A DNA stretch of 64,000 nt from the NCBI GenBank assembly GCA_020628375.1, contig JAHDFD010000012.1, positions 30,352 to 94,351 of the forward strand, in the 5' to 3' direction. The stretch's first letter is position 1; each line of letters opens with the position of its first letter. This DNA comes from Chitinophagales bacterium. Its GTDB lineage: Bacteria > Bacteroidota > Bacteroidia > Chitinophagales > UBA2359. Positions 33,401 through 36,932 of the stretch are shown piece by piece. Both the position numbers and the translations under genes were made by a program. Under the pieces are notes generated by a model, which searched no databases, was not told the origin of the DNA, and saw only the letters and a program-made list of their open reading frames with translations.

Positions 33401-34597
33401 GGAAATGGTGGTGAATCTACGGCAACTGTTACAGTATATATTCCTGAGCCGTGTGAAAACACTACTATGGAATATTGTATCGGACACATGGAAGCACAAT
33501 TTATTTGCCCTGAATTCTGTGGTGATGGATATGAGGTGAGCAATGTATTATCCTTATATAGTTGCTCTATCTGGATGATGGATGACGGTTGTATTAGATA
33601 TACAGGTTTACCGGGCTTTTACGGAATCGATCTTGTAGAGATAACAGGAATTAATGCACAGGGTGAAGAAAGCACAATAGAAGTATATATTACTGTTTCT
33701 GACAATTGTGGCGGAGCTAATGTTCCTCCTGTCGCGAATGCTGATATAGCAGATACTTATCCAAATATTCCTGTAACCATTAATGTATTAAGTAATGATA
33801 CAGATGCCGATAATAATGAATTAACGATTTGTGGATTTACGCAGGCAAATAATGGTTCAGTGATTGAAACAGCGAATGGATTTGAGTTTACACCAGATAC
33901 AGATTTTGTGGGAACTACTACATTCGAATATACGATCTGTGATGGATTCGGTGGAGAATCGACTACAACAGTAAGCGTAAATATCGATCCTTATGATTGT
34001 GTAAATCAGGATTTGAATTTATGTACACGACCAATGACACAAATATTGATCTGTCCTGAGTTCTGTCATTTCGATGAGAACTTCACGATCTATAATGTAT
34101 ATGAGATCTACGATGTGGAATCGTTATATGGTTGTTCTTATGATATTATCAGTCCAACCTGTATTACTTACCGACCACTACCTGGCTTTGAAGGTATCGA
34201 TCAGATAACGATACTGGCGATAAATGAAGTAGGGGAGGTGAGTGCCATTGATGCTTATATTGAAGTTTATACAAATTGTGAAGATGACACAAGGTTAATG
34301 GATAACCGTATTGCTCAATTGGATTGTGCTTTAAATGCGCCGGACATCTTATTGAATTCGAGTGGGAATATTCAGTTCGATAGTAATGACTGTTTCGATG
34401 ATGAGTTATATGATCTGGAAGTTTATAATATCAACGGTCAATTGATTTCTAATCAGAAAGGGACTTTCAATAATGAAGCGATTATGCAAGCTTTAGGAAA
34501 TCAGTTGAATGGTAAAGTTGGATATTATATATACCGATTAACGGTTTCGGGAGATAATGCGCAAATGATTAGTGGAAATATTATTGTAGCACAATAA
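12473..34597 (+). CDS. Giant SprB-like modular surface adhesin, 7374 residues
   Basis: Exported, Cys-rich beta-repeat protein of the SprB/HYR type. Order along the gene: signal peptide ending LLGQ; an orphan second half of a HYR-like domain (12548-12655); about four complete HYR-like domains (to ~13690); 4 SprB repeats (to ~14670); 6 modules of ~195 residues starting CPxI/L (14678-18264); 18 SprB repeats in six triplets (to ~22670); a seventh CPx module; HYR-like domains (23250-25600); many domains opening with FDLPSxxC (25610-31300); degenerate SprB-like units (to ~32500); a DETGT linker; Cys-rich and cadherin-like domains (NPPIAVDDYE, VPPVANADIAD); and a C-terminal domain (YDLEVYNINGQLIS ... 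GYYIYRLTV) resembling a divergent type B T9SS signal. Known SprB proteins move on the cell surface for gliding or adhesion. No PorP/SprF-like partner is adjacent. Confidence 0.93.
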   Translation: MKNIYSVLIGCLLFTSTQLSLLGQNQTGCPGDPTVVIRTYEVTDASGNTETCEHRITIIDDTPPEIFCPGNLFAECSITEQAAYANYAAFTAAGGTANDNCGINENSFTLLSETSDGNTCPETVTRIYRIADQCGNTSTCTQLIVINNQTSPSIVCPSDYMVDCFADISVDVNDATFTTTCPNPTTAVAGPTLIGGKANCPGALYEVEYAVTDNCGVTERCSQFVSIRPNMMTISCPADQNLACGAALPTPNTALVTVNMNLCPAENAVTVEFISDASNGASNCGTNAEIIYRTYKATDACGNTAFCTQTFTYTANTNIPAITTCPGDLTITPTDDLCNGVVPDMTASLVASDDCTASTDLIISQSPVAGTLFGFSEGDTQIVTFTVTDECGQTNTCTATLTYDAIDIPFDFEVDVDNETNCDAGDGQIITAATLADEYSIDGGLTWQTSGTFTGLSAGTYVVIAKNIVGTCEAVTEPQVVTITAPSAPIIIDAVGTDPSNCNQADGTITVTASGGSGSYEYSIDNGATWTNTTGNFTGLSGGTYTILVRNAADDSCVTQYASVVLVDPVAPIIDSVIATDISDCGLTDGTIDINASSTAGNSLEYSIDNGATWQTGNIFINLSSGTYNVIVRNADGTCPVTALATINTLIEPNITTVSPTDPSECGATDGSIIITASGPSGTLEYSINNGATWQASNSFSSLPAGEYDIIVRYDDGTCEVQHSTQIILDDGCFYCPDLNTIHADQEDVCSDENVNFVVSVDANLSGETINYLIVNPGASINPYTYIPGANDITGSAVAIGNILNFTEAMPENTTCGMNSVQIYAYLSDDAKTNLSLDADCNPFVATTVNIWPDMSNVTIQVTEENCIATFQALCNGTASDFTVSPSSYVIPEGIDPAVGTPTLTISGGVGSDCPAIAYTTVDLPLCEPQCPEIYDAQLDAESVCEGTGTDITISVEPNLVGVPLTIAYGNANEGVITSVYSVPPANVLNNNFTVSAITGVGTYSIPALPANTSCTPDNYVVYVYVSNPATAGTNGTSLANNCQPLAYTNVLVWPNPDDMTITATTIECVTFFEVDDCPGYEVSPEFYAADEGDAATSQAVVILPPDNSPCAPSTPDNIAIPECVPSCPEINDIQLDAETVCEGQATTLSITTSGHFLMGELLTVAYGNANESVIADVYNNTPNTVISSAVIATMGTTSVNTGAFPANNTCDPVNYIVYAYITNPDTAGPNDSALDPSCRPVAWTNVTVWPNPADMTPTVILTDDCVSYFGVLECPEYEVNPEIYAANEGDGASNVAVQVLADPASPCSDAASVNLAVPACASECPDLTTIQLDANSFCEADATDIVVTTDASLIGNNLTIAYGNVNEAAVPFVYAAAPANIITTTALVQNVGGIGSATVPAVSIPANTTCNTQTYFFYAYITDLTTAGPGNSPLPADCQPVIYTQITVFPDPSDLTPIVTNTEDCISYFGVLECPEFEVNPEFYIANEGDLTTTTNVAVLSDPSNPCADATAVPVTVPACDPACPEIYDIQLDAEAICEVSGVNITVVTEDLLIGEELTIAYGNPNQPVITDPYSTPPANIIVANEIVVASAGNGVVNVPSGNFPANNTCDPQNYIIYVYVSDLSTAGPGATALPPDCRPIAYSSVTVWPDPAEMTVGIAFTEDCLTIFEVVDCPAYQPNPKFYIAPDGSDAADIDVQILADPASPCADSDVTQITVPACVVDCPDITDIQLNEEIICENGNTQITVTVDTELVGETLTFAYGTANEGVLTNVYNTAPGNIISTNVLITNNGGTGIATLASGTLPANNSCEPENYIVYAYLTDPGTAGPLDSALPDDCRPVIYTNFTIYPDLTDVTITTNVENCIATFTPVCPNGTNSGVTVSPSSFVIPEASDPAAGVPTLTISGGVSSPCADVQITNIDLPYCEPDCAIFISVETTNPSDCGVSDGTITVNATGGLPPYNFSNDGGLTWQPSNLFTNLSGGTYDVVVQNADLSCQVTYPNVILEDKVAPVIINVSSTNVSDCSANDGTITILANTDQSVEYSIDGGTTFQSSNYFDNLDAGTYQIVVRNIDGTCEVTSADIIITEPIAPVINGVIGIDPSDCDTEDGSITISAIGGSGTYEYSIDGGFSWQTGNSFTNLGAGSYNILIRNLDGTCEVAGNTEMLTAPDAPIITNVAATNPSDCNLSDGNITITASGGSGSLEYSIDGGLTWQPSNTFTGLDASSNPHEIQVRNVIGESCVVTGSVIILEDKIAPIVTNVVSSNVSDCSLTDGTITITANASQSIEYSIDGGATFQSSNYFDNLAAGTYNITIRNVDGTCELDDALVIITSPIAPIITNINSTDPSDCGINDGNITISSAGVGAIEYSIDGGFTWQAGNTFTNLGPGSYNIIIRNDDGTCQVSGGVEILTAPDAPIITNVAYTDPTDCNLTDGTITITAIGGSGSYEYSIDGGLTWTNTTGVFTGLDASGNPYEIIVRNAADNSCEVIGSIVMIEDKVAPIITSVTATNITDCDIDNGTITILADATQSVEYSIDGGTTFQSSNYFDNLSAGTYLIRVRNVDGTCTVSAANVTITEPSLPVINSASSTNPTDCGTANGSIIVSATGGILEYSIDGGLNWQPSNAFTGLGPGTYNISVRNDDGTCEVLYTNNPLILTAPDAPIIINTAFTDPTECGVNDGTIDITAIAGNPPLEYSIDGGISWQTSSSFTGLDGGIYQIRVRNQGLPASCEVTYPNVILTDKVAPTITSVSSTNIDDCGETNGTITILANADQSIEYSIDGGATFQSSNYFDNLSAGSYDIIIRNVDGTCEVNGSTEIITTPTLPIITDIASSDPSNCDVNDGQIVITANGIDGALEYSIDGGLNWQSSNVFTGLGTGSYNIIVRYTDGTCAVSSVDNPLVLTVPNAPEITNVSFTNPSDCGLTDGTITISAINGTGTLEYSIDGGLNYQTSNIFTGLMGGTYQIIVRNQGPPPSCEVSYFNIILTNKVAPLITSVTASNISECEADDGTITILADADQSVEYSIDGGTTYQSSNYFDNLEAGVYTITVRNVDGTCEVTYNTTIEITEPDQPVIQGVLSANPSNCGVNDGTITITAIGGSGVYEYSIDGGFNWNSSNAFTNLGPGTYNILIRNADGTCEVAYTSNPVFLIAPNAPIIVDVSFTDPTECGINDGTISITALAGSGSYEYSIDGGLTWQTSNTFTGLDGGTYSIFVRNIDDTCEVQGAFVELTDKTQPIITDISSTNVTDCGISDGTITVFADAGQSIEYSIDGGITWQSSNYFDNLQGGLYEVTVRNIDGTCEASEQDILITTPIAPVINLITVNDPSDCGEADGQMTITATFNPATGIEYSIDGGITWQASNTFTNLSAGTYVVAIRNGDETCLVFNPVDIILNDNCGPIDDCPDINSVLAMQTDICSGQDGDFIINTDESLNGELLNYVLVNPAANLNPYTLAETGFVQVNDQTASIQIEMPENTTCDVFNVEVYVYLDDTTINNLGLDADCTPFVATNITIWPDPINMLPEISASNGCAIALTSDCPSYFTSPSIVILEPGQTGSATQSVTINAPEGSPCNDFVTTIDLSAEFCEPGCELFCPGSIDRCVDSNNCIWTADTALDPILTDCNDVSLLYAVLGPDGSPTSGANTLEDFEFELGISTVIWVLTDNTNPAIRTQCSFTVNISDCEAPQILTCPNDTLDPICGRDNLDLWLNSFNGVDNCDDDLSVTYVLLEQEELCASTFSATYEFTLTDDYGNSTSCIATYENLDNTAPEVSAPEELIISCEDDIFTLVEPWLGSVFTGDDCSRIDRVLNTLDFDDLTNIDFCTADTIEVMFTAFDECGNTNTGISRIIIEEDETPPVFVNCPDNITVGVDVSACTANISFSTPVAEDCSGSNFNNVTVTQITGMPSGTIFPFGETLIEFEAVDPCGNADTCSFIINVIDTDSPQILCPTADIYVCADAGTCSWVGDQQLQPISFFENCPEFVVFHEITGATEQTGGGTAVGENLNIGFNTITYTILGGDQSEFATCSFNVIVEDCEAPDITCSDIVVDCGAEDIEGWATNIINTADDLCGITTVDYQLFNDISACGNTINQVYEFTVTDEAGNSTTCYANYKSIDTIKPNLNIPQNLTLNCGDDMVAMAIDWVNSANANDACGITELANNFNYNSLSTACNGTTIPVSFTAFDECGNDSTAVANIIIAPDTTPPVFINCPANMIVNTDADICTANIIYSTPIAEDCNGVAVTFTSGIPSGQAFPIGTTDIVFTATDVCGLTTTCEFSITVIDSQNPEIVCPSSINVCNDDNACFWTADTSADPTYADCLTTNLNYVINNPDGTTVTGDGLISEDMYEFQLGSSSVSYFINDGTNSTSCNFTVNVQNCTEGYFDLPSFWCQNDSIYDFEIGTNLFASPASASITMVSDPVGFISGSGTAWQFDPAGGILNNPNDGTSTVNITLTVDNGAACTISYTQEVVVNQSGNADFFLPTAYCEAAGIIALDLDNTVNDGMGMETMIAEYVTWSGPAVVENADGISASFDPSIYGEGVYEICATVGAPACEETVCHTISVGDATTAIISDFTQCANQSGLFSLLDIIAPTSTMGGTFTLMNVVNGANVALMDNNIIYNYSNSTFPIIIEIQYGFDINNDGDYDDLCESVDMATITIIEQPNPSFDLPSSFCELDDFGNNITYDLTDYLTSETYSITSNYTYGWEIVSGPATINAEGTVFDPNGIGLVTIQLTDTISENSLNCIAQWQETILIESFPCSGDCGEAEDLDIQDNVICATEILTLNIINDGEVVYPDNDGNLLGDYYLDVTTDDNFNPYTDTPVNRIVWGNDLSEGTDLGTLFFGENTISGLAGLGIEANEVYYLYGSVWEDDGSIPLVECRDVTPASPFIVLDPIIIDATDCACNNNETDQFNGTHAITITPNGGAPVAFDSLDVFMAASFGIGENYTWTGYGTTPTSGTANNGESFDITVFDGQPWAITITDNQGCEKTISGNCQVPQPDLIGLSDNCTSDPIYKIYDDRLFDENFESNLTVNQAPNVIGVNTWPGDVFFNLEGYHYQIGPFDGSNAPLLNDEFELTMEFSNLVTNCPNTDPQFAVSIYVNGNSYFDFYEIPFPLLVGETYTFDENSMQFFGTPIDPITSSDIIDIYITSAAANCQPDDNVNGWSADIDINFEATFSNFPNVTFDINELDINGNTFAAPEGLLTYNNDGSASINPGAAGDGGQFLITYCELDNPSAGCEVCIEEIINIYPTLNPGFNMVPSICTDAPPVPLVPVDLANYVFPDVFTAQPTGNNLDDYTGWSGPGVTDNGNGTGIFDPSNLIPGVYTINFFAGYDDCKEYYSQSVEVYDIPNATINDFKVCEADGTFNLTQLFINGVTTTGGYFSASAGTVNGNILILDELGCAGIGSDAITINYTVGNESIGCEGNDTAALTVCPDVDASFTIPTAVCANPINVNIPIQLMPDVVPPACTPDSTAIWTVEYLNVFTGQLEPANGIIDLDNFMAEFDALAATQGVFLPATFEITFELGNGDCRESYSRTITVVDELVADLGSDLSICYDAMGIDLTGFFGFNTTPGGSWTLTNTSFTGTIETPYGIFGNTFLPPFSESGECYTITYTVEDDRGLCATDTDDIEICITPTPGTMIDLPSGFCAVNQIDNGFEEANIINLANYITSDANNNIQIDSVSWEIVAPDIFADTIYTGAPSNEVLLDVSQLFGLVSIRYTETSSFNGIDCTVSYEELVEIYPDVDPSFICPQTICIDDYDEFNPLMLFPENPLSNMGYEFAEGDTLICQDPLFEYLNDNVIWSLEAVDVNGIPFGSNALQNVYDCSDAFNNQTALFALPEVAGTYTVSLTMGKGDCKESHTCVIQVLDNQLTEIFTANADTVCIAGGPIDLNLYLPNGFANSGTFSGNGVVGNLFYPEQAGLFDHTICYESINGFGTCDGTQDCINIHVEQSVDASWMPQSFWCEQDTIVLIPNNTSQFGYFSANDLYINSLIEPHPVINGGAIIYPNNLANYSPFEITYNISSDFGTCTDSETHIINVGADVNAELIDDITICYTEDVDLTAFFTDNTTTGGHFSGAGLEGGQLVPSPEGGTYNITYTVGTFGSACGLASDEIMITVIPAPNADFDLPGALCELQAFEFYYLPDFLLPDADTNGSWSIVAGGGILNAGNYLPDGYVGSVTIRYTVGEGTCTIYHDEVVLVGSDLDPSFELPLQMCVGESYFLDGFAETTGYPWSGIDVVNGTFTPTETGTYTITHTVGTGLCEEIFSLSVEVENGDASLIVLNTYEACINDLTPIAISGDYNNTFNLYDEDGNLLIEGINFLQDVFDISPYVTGAGEYIFEVESVSDSGCGNVSTLVSYTVSEQPEIADVLTTCTDPETGLANVTVVGLGGKPGYCVSVDGGDTFTEPGDITVDLAPGLQQIIIKDAFGCYSAPYELNIDAPLSFEVFHSCTDANGFAQLEVVPSGGSGNYTVFLNGVLVQGFIHTVSVGENVVSVVDSNNCLTDTQSIIIGESVSFDTYVSCPDENGLVEINVLYVGAQEYTISVDGIPFTNPFFIDPNVYDGIFIDISLEGCITDGLYLELPNTIEAGIETIGCYDASTEFAFVDLYASGGSGNYQLIINGGIPQAFGDGSFYLGAGTYTFEILDDRSCSSGVFIAEIGPEAFNNPGLASESVSVACEDSDIILIGNGAIAGQSYEWYNADGDLIFTGDVFIPELFGEGIYSFFIAIADNQGCQGDLLAFNVIVDETYCNDGIVDDTGTDETGTDETGTEEGGTDETGTDETGTDETGTDDGATDGGTGSCATPPQCNAGSVCILPMTPTMLCADACNIQGLSIIETESTYHCSIEELPNGCVMYTPLPGMEAIGSDTVIILYSDGENCLEVVFNLEISNDCGTNNPPIAVDDYETSDEAGFYIYPLTNDSDPDNDPISICAVETPENGAVFIEGDAFFYFPDPGFYGTDTFEYTICDGNGGESTATVTVYIPEPCENTTMEYCIGHMEAQFICPEFCGDGYEVSNVLSLYSCSIWMMDDGCIRYTGLPGFYGIDLVEITGINAQGEESTIEVYITVSDNCGGANVPPVANADIADTYPNIPVTINVLSNDTDADNNELTICGFTQANNGSVIETANGFEFTPDTDFVGTTTFEYTICDGFGGESTTTVSVNIDPYDCVNQDLNLCTRPMTQILICPEFCHFDENFTIYNVYEIYDVESLYGCSYDIISPTCITYRPLPGFEGIDQITILAINEVGEVSAIDAYIEVYTNCEDDTRLMDNRIAQLDCALNAPDILLNSSGNIQFDSNDCFDDELYDLEVYNINGQLISNQKGTFNNEAIMQALGNQLNGKVGYYIYRLTVSGDNAQMISGNIIVAQ
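12548..12655 (+). other. Orphan second half of a HYR-like domain at the mature N-terminus of the giant adhesin
   Basis: Directly after the signal peptide the protein reads TGCPGDPTVVIRTYEVTDAS, then GNTETCEHRITIIDD. It aligns with the later part of the next, complete domain (NTCPETVTRIYRIADQCGN ... CTQLIVIN). The front part (CPxxL...C...F..AGG...DNCG) is absent here but forms the C-terminus of all four preceding proteins. Confidence 0.75.
13690..14670 (+). repeat. SprB repeats, block 1 (4 copies)
   Basis: Four coding repeats of ~75-85 residues with the pattern DxSxC...DGxIxI...LEYSIDNGATWQ...F..L..GTY.V.VRN. They carry the SprB hallmark YSIDNGATW and are separated from the main SprB block by six unrelated modules. 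Confidence 0.8.
14678..18264 (+). repeat. Six ~590-bp CPx modules
   Basis: Module starts (Cys codon) at 14678, 15263, 15854, 16445, 17045 and 17645: spacings 585, 591, 591, 600, 600. Each opens CP[ED][IL]xxIQLDA, then xxxC, LTIAYGNANE, an NxTC turn, and closes with YTxVTVWP and EVNPEFY-like strands. A seventh diverged copy starts at 22681. The domain family is not recognised. Confidence 0.8.
18265..22670 (+). repeat. SprB repeats, block 2 (18 copies in six triplets)
   Basis: Eighteen repeats of ~80 residues. Every third one is of a special type with QSxEYSIDGGTTFQSSNYFD. The Tyr codons of that motif lie at 18602, 19337, 20072, 20804, 21542 and 22277, giving a higher-order period of 732-738 bp. 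Confidence 0.85.
32749..32900 (+). repeat. 15-bp minisatellite coding the acidic linker (DETGT)n
   Basis: About eight near copies of GATGAAACGGGCACC encode Asp-Glu-Thr-Gly-Thr, with single variants (EEGGT, DDGAT). It separates the repetitive stalk from the Cys-rich/cadherin-like C-terminal part. Confidence 0.85.
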
Positions 34598-34669
34598 AAG
34601 TTTTGGAAGCAGACGATTATAGGTATATCTGACATTCTGATATACTTTACTCCATTTACTTACTCCAAT

Positions 34670-34715
34670 CCCTGCCTTGTCTAAATATAGATGAGGTGGG
34701 GTTCTTTCTGTTTTT
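34670..34715 (+). terminator. Terminator of the giant adhesin cluster
   Basis: A 13-bp stem with G-T wobbles, CCCTGCCTTGTCT / AGATGAGGTGGGG (34670-34682, 34689-34701), a 6-base loop AAATAT, then the T-rich tail TTCTTTCTGTTTTT. It is 72 bases past the stop. A second inverted repeat (ATGATTCAT at 34742-34750 and ATGAATCAT at 34763-34771) lies at the convergent end of ispG. Confidence 0.7.
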
Positions 34716-34770
34716 CATAATTGATAAATGATGGGTGATAAATGATTCATCAACCATCATTTATGAATCA

Positions 34771-36723
34771 TCATTCAGTTTCTAATTCTACCCAATCTCC
34801 GTGTTCCCTTATCAGATCGATCAGGGCATCAACAGCTTGTTCTGTTGGAATGGCTCTTTTTACTACTTCTTGTCCTTTATAAAGTGTGATCTTTCCAACG
34901 CCACTACCTACATAACCATAATCAGCATCAGCCATTTCTCCGGGACCATTAACAATGCAGCCCATAATACCGATCTTCACACCTTTCAAATGATTGGTTC
35001 TTGCTCGGATCTTTGCGGTTGTTTCTTCTAAGTCGAATAAAGTACGTCCGCACGAAGGACATGAAATATATTCTGTTTTTGAAATTCGGGTTCTGCTTGC
35101 CTGTAAAATTCCAAAAGCTACATTATTATTCAGTTTTCTGTTTTCTGAATTACTCTGAATTAATAAGCCATCGCCATAACCATCAATAAATAAAGCCCCT
35201 GCATCGGTTGAAGGATATAGCATACGTTCTTCATCGCTGAGTGTGTTGTATTTAAGCGCGATAATTACCGGACATTCAATTCCCTGTTCTTCCAGATGAA
35301 ATAATGCTCTGCGAATTTCAGGCATTTTATGTTTGTTGTCTGATTCGATAATTAAAGTGATGGTTTTACTTTCTTTTAAAATTGCTAAATCATTTTTAAG
35401 TAAGTCGTTTAAACCGATTTGTATAAAATTGAGTTTCTCAGAAGTTCTTTCTGAATTAGTAAATTCTTCCAAAGTAAACATTGGGAAGCTTGAATAGGTG
35501 GTTTCGTTATTTTTTAACCAATAATTGCCAGATACGATAATTTGTAAAGTGCCGGGTATTTCAAAGTCTAAAGTTTGATCATTCAGCCAAAGAAAATCGG
35601 CAGCTTGTTCTGCTATATTCCATTTATCGAGACTTTCAGAATAATGATAACCTACCGCTTGTAATTGTTGATGTTGTGTAACTCTTTCTTTACTGAAATC
35701 GGCAATAACTACCGGAACTTGTTCACCACCTATTTTATTAAGGGCATAACTTTTACGCTTGCTGTAAGCAAAAGGGTTTTTAGGAAAATGGTGAACAGAT
35801 TTAATCGGTTTATGAGCTGAACGATTATCATAACGTTTTACAAGATCTTTACAAACCGGAATTTCAGCTTCGGGGGCTTCTGTTAAAGAAACACGTACAG
35901 TATCGCCTAAACCATCTTCGAGTAAAGCGCCAATTCCAACTGCCGATTTTATTCTGCCATCTTCTCCATCGCCGGCTTCGGTAACACCTAAATGAAGCGG
36001 GTAATTCATGTTTTCTTCAGCCATTTTATTGACCAATAAGCGATAAGCCTGCACCATTACCTGTGGATTACTGGCTTTCATAGAAAGGACAATATTGTGG
36101 TAACTTTCGTCTTCGCAAATACGCAGAAACTCTAATGCTGACTCAACCATTCCGAGCGGTGTATCGCCGTAGCGACTCATGATTCTATCGCTCAGGCTTC
36201 CATGATTGGTGCCTATACGCATGGCAGTGCCTTCTTCTTTACAAATATTTACTAAAGGCACAAATTTTTCCCGTATTCGGGCTAGTTCTTCGGCATATTG
36301 TGCATCGGTGTATTCTATAAGCTGAAATTTTTTCTTATCGGCATAATTCCCCGGGTTCACTCTTACTTTTTCGACAATTCGCGCGGCAATTTCTGCTGCG
36401 TTAGGGGTGAAATGTATATCAGCGATCAGGGGAATATTATAGCCTCTTCGTTTTAGCTCTTTTTTTATCTCTGCTAAATTTTCGGCTTCTTTTTTACTTG
36501 GGGCAGTAATGCGTACATACTCGCCACCAGCTTCATAAATACGAATGGTTTGTTCTACCGTGGCAATGGTATCCATTGTATCGGTTGTTGTCATGCTTTG
36601 TAATCGAATGGGGTTTTTTCCACCCATAGGAATACCACCGATATTGACTTCACGGGTTACTAAACGTTTGTAAGTTGCCAGATCATTACAAAACCAAAAT
36701 GGATGAATTTTATCGCTTACCAT
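34771..36723 (-). CDS. ispG: 4-hydroxy-3-methylbut-2-en-1-yl diphosphate synthase (long form)
   Basis: Cytoplasmic [4Fe-4S] enzyme of the MEP isoprenoid pathway. It converts 2-C-methyl-D-erythritol 2,4-cyclodiphosphate to HMBPP. The TIM-barrel part starts REVNIGGIPMGGKNPIRLQS and includes PLIADIHFTPNAA and VNPGNYADKK. The cluster ligands are Cys555 and Cys558 (ISCPSCGRTLFDLEE) and Cys589 (MGCIVNGPGE). At 650 residues it is the long form, with an extra domain of ~250 residues between barrel and cluster domain, as known in plants, Chlamydiae and Bacteroidota. It is a single-gene unit convergent with the adhesin cluster. Confidence 0.97.
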   Translation of the reverse strand: MVSDKIHPFWFCNDLATYKRLVTREVNIGGIPMGGKNPIRLQSMTTTDTMDTIATVEQTIRIYEAGGEYVRITAPSKKEAENLAEIKKELKRRGYNIPLIADIHFTPNAAEIAARIVEKVRVNPGNYADKKKFQLIEYTDAQYAEELARIREKFVPLVNICKEEGTAMRIGTNHGSLSDRIMSRYGDTPLGMVESALEFLRICEDESYHNIVLSMKASNPQVMVQAYRLLVNKMAEENMNYPLHLGVTEAGDGEDGRIKSAVGIGALLEDGLGDTVRVSLTEAPEAEIPVCKDLVKRYDNRSAHKPIKSVHHFPKNPFAYSKRKSYALNKIGGEQVPVVIADFSKERVTQHQQLQAVGYHYSESLDKWNIAEQAADFLWLNDQTLDFEIPGTLQIIVSGNYWLKNNETTYSSFPMFTLEEFTNSERTSEKLNFIQIGLNDLLKNDLAILKESKTITLIIESDNKHKMPEIRRALFHLEEQGIECPVIIALKYNTLSDEERMLYPSTDAGALFIDGYGDGLLIQSNSENRKLNNNVAFGILQASRTRISKTEYISCPSCGRTLFDLEETTAKIRARTNHLKGVKIGIMGCIVNGPGEMADADYGYVGSGVGKITLYKGQEVVKRAIPTEQAVDALIDLIREHGDWVELETE

Positions 36724-36742
36724 TGCTGTATTTTTCTTATAA

Positions 36743-36750
36743 CAAAGTTA
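36743..36750 (-). promoter_or_regulatory. -7 box of ispG
   Basis: On the - strand this reads TAACTTTG, an exact TAnnTTTG match, 20 bases before the ATG. A TTG lies 15 bases further upstream, a little close for a -33 element. Confidence 0.5.
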
Positions 36751-36932
36751 CTACAACTGATATTGCAATTTGGTTGAGAAAAAATTAAAATTATGTTTGG
36801 CTAAGCTCACTATTAAATTCAATAAACTTATAAAAACTAACCTAAGATGAATGTCATAAGGCTATTGCTTTTATTGGTTTTTCATTATTTATTCAATGGC
36901 GATAGAAACATTTATTTATCTGATTACGGGAT

